From an uncultured Alphaproteobacteria bacterium (lineage in GTDB: Bacteria > Pseudomonadota > Alphaproteobacteria > HIMB59 > GCA-002718135): a stretch of DNA of 64,000 bases. Numbering within the stretch: the stretch's first letter is position 1; each line of letters opens with the position of its first letter. Location of the stretch: assembly GCA_902615745.1 (NCBI GenBank), contig CACMQB010000007.1:16374-80373 (forward strand), in the 5' to 3' direction. Positions 58,903 to 64,000 of this stretch are shown here, piece by piece. The notes below the pieces were generated by a model. The model saw only the letters and a list, made by a program, of their open reading frames with translations, was not told the DNA's origin and made no database searches. A program made the position numbers and the translations under genes.

Positions 58903-61575
58903 ATGAATTCAAATCAGATTAGGTCAACATTTCTCAATTATTTTAAAAAAAATGGACATGAGGTTATTCATTCTAGCTCTCTAGTACCAGATAATGATCC
59001 TACTCTAATGTTTGCCAACTCTGGAATGGTGCAATTTAAAAATATTTTTACAGGTAAAGAGACAAGAGATTACAACAGAGCGACTACTGCTCAAAAATGT
59101 GTAAGGGCAGGTGGAAAGCACAATGATTTAGAAAATGTAGGATACACGACAAGACACCATACTTTTTTTGAAATGTTAGGTAATTTCTCTTTTGGAGATT
59201 ATTTTAAAGAGTTAGCGATAGAACTAGCTTGGAATCTAATTACTAAAGAATATTCAATAAATAAAAATAGACTATTAGTAACTGTTTATTCTGATGATGA
59301 GGAAGCTTTTGATTTATGGAAAAAAATAGCTGGTTTGTCTGAAAATAAAATTATTAAAATTAGTACATCTGATAATTTTTGGTCAATGGGTGAAACTGGT
59401 CCTTGCGGCCCATGTTCTGAAATATTTTTTGATCATGGTGATAAATACGAAGGTGGCCCTCCAGGTTCTCCAAACGAAGATGGTGATAGATTTATAGAAA
59501 TATGGAATTTAGTATTTATGCAATATGAGCAAATATCTAAATCTGAGAGAATAAATCTACCAAAACCCTCCATTGATACTGGAATGGGATTAGAGAGAAT
59601 GACAGCTCTTCTAGATGGATCTAACGATAATTATTCAACAGATTTATTTCAACCTATTATAAATGAATCAACAAAACTATGTGGTGATGAAAGTTCAATA
59701 ACAAATCCTAGCCACAGAGTGATTGCAGATCACTTAAAATCTTCCTCTTTTTTAATTGCTGATGGAGTAATGCCTTCAAATGAAGGCAGAGGATACGTCT
59801 TACGAAGAATAATGAGAAGGGGAATGCGACACGCTCATTCTTTAGGTAATAAAGACCCTGTATTTCATAAGCTATTCCCAATTTTTTTAGATGGAATTAA
59901 AAATTCATATCCTGAATTAGATAGAGCAAAAGATCTTATTACTAATACATTGATGAATGAAGAAACTAAATTCAAGGAAACTGTTGAAAAAGGAATAAAA
60001 ATTTTAGATGAGGAAATTTCTAGCTCAACAAATATATTTAACGGAGAGGTGGCTTTTAAATTATACGACACCTATGGATTTCCCTTAGATTTAACACAAG
60101 ATTATTTGAAAAGTAAAAATATGGAAGTCGATATAAAAACATTTGAACAAAAAATGTTAGATCAAAAGGAAAGAGCGAGACAAAGTTGGAAAGGTACAGG
60201 AGACATAGAGGATGAAGGCATTTGGTTTGAAATAACTTCTAAAATAGAGCCAACAGAATTTTTAGGATATTCTGATATGGAAGCTGATTGTAAAATAATT
60301 TCAATCATATCAGACAGTAAGTCAGTAGATAAAATTAAAAAAGATCAAGAAGCAATTATAATATTAAATCAAACACCTTTTTATGGAGAGAGTGGTGGTC
60401 AGGTGGGTGATAAGGGTTTTTTTGAAAATGATAACTTTAAGTTTGAAATTATGAATACGACAAAAATATTTGGAAACTATTTTCTTCACAAAGGTAAAGT
60501 AATTAATGGTGAATGCAAAGTTGAAGATACTATTAAAGCAAGCATTAATAAGGTGAATAGAGATTTTATTAAATATAATCATTCTTCAACTCATTTATTA
60601 CATGCAGCTCTAAGAAAAATACTTGGCAAGCATGTCACGCAGAAGGGTTCACTTGTAAATTCAGAAAAACTTAGATTTGATTTTAGTCATAATAATCCAA
60701 TTGAAAAAGATCAACTTATAAATGTTGAAAAAATTGTAAATGATCAAATTCAAAAAAATGGAAATGTTGAAATTAAAATAATGGATCAAAAAAAAGCTAT
60801 TGAAGAAGGTGCGATGGCATTATTTGGAGAAAAATATAGCGATGAAGTAAGAGTAGTAATAATGGGTCAAGAAAATGAATCATTCTTTTCAAAAGAATTA
60901 TGTGGAGGAACTCATGTTGTTAAATTAGGGGAAATAAGTAAATTTAAAATAACTAATCAATCTAGTGTTGCATCTGGAATTAGAAGAATAGAGGCTGTAT
61001 CTAATGCTGCAGTAGATAAATATATTAAAGAAATAGAAAAAAATTTAATAGAAAAAAATAAAAACCAAGATAATCAAATTGAAGATTTAAAGAATAAAAT
61101 TAAAAAGATTAATGCTAATTATAATTTTAAAAATCAATCTGAAGACAAAGGTTTATTAATTAAAGAATTAATTCAGATACACGAAAAATTAAAACAAAAT
61201 ATGTCTATATCAAAGAATATTGATAATATTGTTGTAAAAAAAATCAAAGAATTAAATTTTATATATTTAATTGCTGAAGATTACCCTAATAAATCTTTGA
61301 AAACATTTATTGATGAGCAAAAAAAACAATATAGTAAAAATAGTGTTTCGTTAATAATTTCAAATAATGAAAAAAAACTATCTATAGTGCTAGGAGTTAC
61401 AAAAGATATTACAGATCTTTTTGATGCTTCAAAAGAAATAAGAGAAATTTCGATTATTCTAGGTGGCAAAGGCGGGGGTGGTAGAAAAGATCTTGCTCAA
61501 GGAGGAGGATCAGATGTTAGTCAAATTAATGAGGGTATAAAATATGTAGAAGATAAATTAAATTCTATTAGTTAA
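58903..61575 (+). CDS. alaS: Alanyl-tRNA synthetase
   Basis: [75 protein letters not shown]. Confidence 0.97.
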   Translation: MNSNQIRSTFLNYFKKNGHEVIHSSSLVPDNDPTLMFANSGMVQFKNIFTGKETRDYNRATTAQKCVRAGGKHNDLENVGYTTRHHTFFEMLGNFSFGDYFKELAIELAWNLITKEYSINKNRLLVTVYSDDEEAFDLWKKIAGLSENKIIKISTSDNFWSMGETGPCGPCSEIFFDHGDKYEGGPPGSPNEDGDRFIEIWNLVFMQYEQISKSERINLPKPSIDTGMGLERMTALLDGSNDNYSTDLFQPIINESTKLCGDESSITNPSHRVIADHLKSSSFLIADGVMPSNEGRGYVLRRIMRRGMRHAHSLGNKDPVFHKLFPIFLDGIKNSYPELDRAKDLITNTLMNEETKFKETVEKGIKILDEEISSSTNIFNGEVAFKLYDTYGFPLDLTQDYLKSKNMEVDIKTFEQKMLDQKERARQSWKGTGDIEDEGIWFEITSKIEPTEFLGYSDMEADCKIISIISDSKSVDKIKKDQEAIIILNQTPFYGESGGQVGDKGFFENDNFKFEIMNTTKIFGNYFLHKGKVINGECKVEDTIKASINKVNRDFIKYNHSSTHLLHAALRKILGKHVTQKGSLVNSEKLRFDFSHNNPIEKDQLINVEKIVNDQIQKNGNVEIKIMDQKKAIEEGAMALFGEKYSDEVRVVIMGQENESFFSKELCGGTHVVKLGEISKFKITNQSSVASGIRRIEAVSNAAVDKYIKEIEKNLIEKNKNQDNQIEDLKNKIKKINANYNFKNQSEDKGLLIKELIQIHEKLKQNMSISKNIDNIVVKKIKELNFIYLIAEDYPNKSLKTFIDEQKKQYSKNSVSLIISNNEKKLSIVLGVTKDITDLFDASKEIREISIILGGKGGGGRKDLAQGGGSDVSQINEGIKYVEDKLNSIS

Positions 61576-62776
61576 GTTGAAAATTATTTTTTATTGTGCT
61601 TAAAAAATCTTGAGTGTTTAACCATCTCTGATCTTTATTAATTAATATTGCTAAATCTTTTGTCATTTCACCACTTTCTACAGTTTTAATACAGGTTTCT
61701 TCCAATTTTTTTGCAAAATTTATTAATTCATTATTATCATCAAATTCTCCTCTAAAACTTAAACCTCTTGTCCAAGCAAAAATTGATGCAATAGGATTAG
61801 TAGAAGTTTCTATACCTTTCTGATGATTTCTATAATGTCTTGTTACAGTTCCATGTGCAGCCTCAGCTTCTACTGTTTTGCCATCGGGAGTCATTAACAC
61901 ACTTGTCATTAAGCCTAGTGATCCAAATCCTTGAGCAACAGAGTCTGATTGAACATCTCCATCATAATTTTTACAAGCCCAAATAAAATTACCTTCCCAT
62001 TTTAATGCTGATGCCACCATGTCATCGATTAATCTGTGTTCATAAACTATATCTTTTTCTTTAAACTTATTTTTAAATTCTGTATCAAATACATCCTGAA
62101 ATAAATCTTTAAATCTTCCATCATAGATTTTTAAAATAGTATTTTTAGTAGAAAGGTAAACTGGCCAACCAAGGTTAAGTCCATAATTAAAACAAGCTCT
62201 AGCAAAGTCCTTAATAGAATTATCTAAATTATACATTGATAGGGCTACACCAGATTTTTCAAATTCATATACATCTTTTGTAAATCCTTCAGATCCATCT
62301 TTAGGTTCAAAAACCATTTTAAGTTTCCCTGGTTTATTAATTAATGTGTCAGTTGCTCTATATTGATCACCAAAGGCATGTCTAGCAACTACAATTGGAT
62401 GGTTCCAGTTTGTGATTATTCTTGGAACATTTTTGCATATGATTGGCTGTCTAAATATAGTTCCTCCAAGTATATTTCTGATTGTTCCATTTGGAGAACG
62501 CCACATTTGTTTTAATTTGAATTCCTCAACTCGATTTTCATCAGGTGTAATTGTTGCACATTTTATTCCTACACCATATTTTTTTACCGCCTCGGCAGCG
62601 TCTATGGTGATTTGATCATTTGTTTCATCTCTTTTAATTACTCCAAGATCAAAATATTTTATATCTATATCAAGATAGGGCAAAATTAATTGTTCTTTAA
62701 TGTACTCCCAGATGATTCTGGTCATTTCATCTCCATCCATTTCAACTACAGGGTTTTTAACTTTTATTTTTGCCAT
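61568..62776 (-). CDS. icd: NADP-dependent isocitrate dehydrogenase
   Basis: [87 protein letters not shown]. Confidence 0.95.
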   Translation of the reverse strand: MAKIKVKNPVVEMDGDEMTRIIWEYIKEQLILPYLDIDIKYFDLGVIKRDETNDQITIDAAEAVKKYGVGIKCATITPDENRVEEFKLKQMWRSPNGTIRNILGGTIFRQPIICKNVPRIITNWNHPIVVARHAFGDQYRATDTLINKPGKLKMVFEPKDGSEGFTKDVYEFEKSGVALSMYNLDNSIKDFARACFNYGLNLGWPVYLSTKNTILKIYDGRFKDLFQDVFDTEFKNKFKEKDIVYEHRLIDDMVASALKWEGNFIWACKNYDGDVQSDSVAQGFGSLGLMTSVLMTPDGKTVEAEAAHGTVTRHYRNHQKGIETSTNPIASIFAWTRGLSFRGEFDDNNELINFAKKLEETCIKTVESGEMTKDLAILINKDQRWLNTQDFLSTIKNNFQLN

Positions 62777-63315
62777 TTAATTAAAATATTTTTTAATTGA
62801 TCAACTGTATCTATAATGTGAAAACTGTTTTGTAAATTTTTATTTGAAAATTTTTCATCTTCAAAATATTTAAATTGTTGAAATAGATTATCCCAGAAAT
62901 TATTTTTATTAAAAAATATTATTGGCTTATTATGAATGCCCATTATTTTCCAAGATACAACTTCTACTATTTCTTCTAAAGTTCCTGTTCCTCCTGGTAA
63001 TGCTAAATACGCATCACCTATCTCAAAGAGTAACTTTTTTCTTTCAGACATATTATTTACTATTTTTAACTCATCTATATTTTCAAAAATTATTTCTCTC
63101 TCAGATAAAAAATTTGGGATTACTCCAATAACTCTATTTTTATATTTTTTTGCTGTCTTAGCAACCACTCCCATAATACCAACTTTTGCTCCACCATAGA
63201 CTATATTTATTTTAAATGATGATATTAATTTGCTAATTTCTTTTGCATCTTGATAATATTTATCACTTAATTTATCTGAAGATGAACAATAAATAGTAAT
63301 TGATTTAATTGTCAT
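62764..63315 (-). CDS. LOG family protein (TIGR00730; cytokinin riboside 5'-monophosphate phosphoribohydrolase-like)
   Basis: [51 protein letters not shown]. Confidence 0.9.
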   Translation of the reverse strand: MTIKSITIYCSSSDKLSDKYYQDAKEISKLISSFKINIVYGGAKVGIMGVVAKTAKKYKNRVIGVIPNFLSEREIIFENIDELKIVNNMSERKKLLFEIGDAYLALPGGTGTLEEIVEVVSWKIMGIHNKPIIFFNKNNFWDNLFQQFKYFEDEKFSNKNLQNSFHIIDTVDQLKNILIKWQK

Positions 63316-63342
63316 ACATTTAAAAATTTATTTAAAAAAAAT

Positions 63343-63999
63343 TTAATTAGAAATTTTTTTCTTATACCAATTCTTCATGTTTTCTCTAAACATTAAAGCA
63401 GATGGTGTAACAACTAATGTAAGGAATGTTGCAAAAAGAAGTCCAAATACTATAGCTGTTGATAATTGAACCCACCACTGAGTATCTGGTGATCCTCTTG
63501 TTATTTCTCTAGATATAAAGTCAACATTTGTCATTGTTACCATAGGTAATAAACCTAATACTGTTGTAGTTGTTGTAAGTAAAACTGGTCTTAGTCTCTG
63601 TGCTCCTGTTTTGATAATAGCTTCTCTAATATTTGATGTTTTAGTCTTTAAAAAATCAAATGTATCAATCAATATAATATTATTATTTACCACTATACCG
63701 GCAAGAGCAATAACACCAACTCCTGACATAACTATACCAAATGGCTGTGCTGTTACCATTAAACCTATAAACACACCCGCTGTAGACATTACTACTGCAA
63801 AAAGAATTAAGAATGCACTATAAAAACTATTAAACTGCAATAAAAGTATCATTAGCATTAAAAATAAAGCTACACCAAAAGCTCCTGTTAAAAATTCTTG
63901 AGCTTCTTTTTGGTCTTCATTTTCTCCAATAAGTTCAGCCCTTACCTTGTTATCTAATTCATAACGAGGTATATCTAATGTTCTTCCTCTCCAAGACGG
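63343..63999 (-). CDS. RND-family efflux transporter (AcrB-type), C-terminal fragment running off the window
   Basis: FGIVMSGVGVIALAGIVVNNNIILIDTF, AQRLRPVLLTTTTTVLGLLPM; frame stays open to the window edge (PSWRGRTLDIPRYELDNKVRAELIGENEDQKEAQEFL...). Confidence 0.9.
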   Translation of the reverse strand, partial: PSWRGRTLDIPRYELDNKVRAELIGENEDQKEAQEFLTGAFGVALFLMLMILLLQFNSFYSAFLILFAVVMSTAGVFIGLMVTAQPFGIVMSGVGVIALAGIVVNNNIILIDTFDFLKTKTSNIREAIIKTGAQRLRPVLLTTTTTVLGLLPMVTMTNVDFISREITRGSPDTQWWVQLSTAIVFGLLFATFLTLVVTPSALMFRENMKNWYKKKISN

Positions 64000-64000
64000 A

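Noticed and set aside
1-64000. CRISPR arrays, prophage, transposons, integrons, rRNA operons
   Set aside because: No regularly spaced repeats, transposase/integrase/phage structural genes or rRNA sequence were seen on reading the window and ORFs.

Overview
This 64 kb window is AT-rich, densely coding bacterial chromosome. It is most likely from a streamlined marine alphaproteobacterium; that assignment is inferred from the gene families and a GAAC-N7-GAAC SOS box at recA. Two housekeeping blocks flank a roughly 32 kb catabolic and transport island. The left block (0-8.3 kb) is cdsA(partial)-dxr-bamA-skp-lpxD-fabZ-lpxA-lpxI-lpxB. The right block (40.8-64 kb) holds sua5/tsaC-type, orphan parA, glmU, DAHP synthase, nadE, gltX, cimA, trmJ-like, rpsD, rarD, grxD, bolA, purB, map, cinA-N, tRNA-Leu(UAA), nadK, moaA, dksA, recA, alaS, icd, a LOG family gene and a partial RND pump. 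The island has three parts: (i) a two-sided cluster at 10.7-26.7 kb with two GcvT/DmdA-type folate-dependent proteins, a homocysteine S-methyltransferase, a ThDP-dependent lyase/decarboxylase, an FMN 2-hydroxy-acid dehydrogenase, a transthyretin/HIUase-like protein lacking the YRGS motif, OsmC, enoyl-CoA hydratase, a peptide-type ABC importer, an SDR and a GMC oxidoreductase; (ii) a carnitine-to-glycine betaine module plus a PhnZ/TmpB-like HD protein; (iii) an agmatine/putrescine uptake and degradation module. The best candidate for an undescribed system is the 10.7-26.7 kb cluster, which looks like a one-carbon/methylated-substrate pathway of unknown substrate. A 59-aa ORF (26706-26885, minus), just below the ORF-track cutoff, lies in the only large intergenic gap next to a ScfR-like regulator. 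No CRISPR, rRNA, prophage or transposase was seen.
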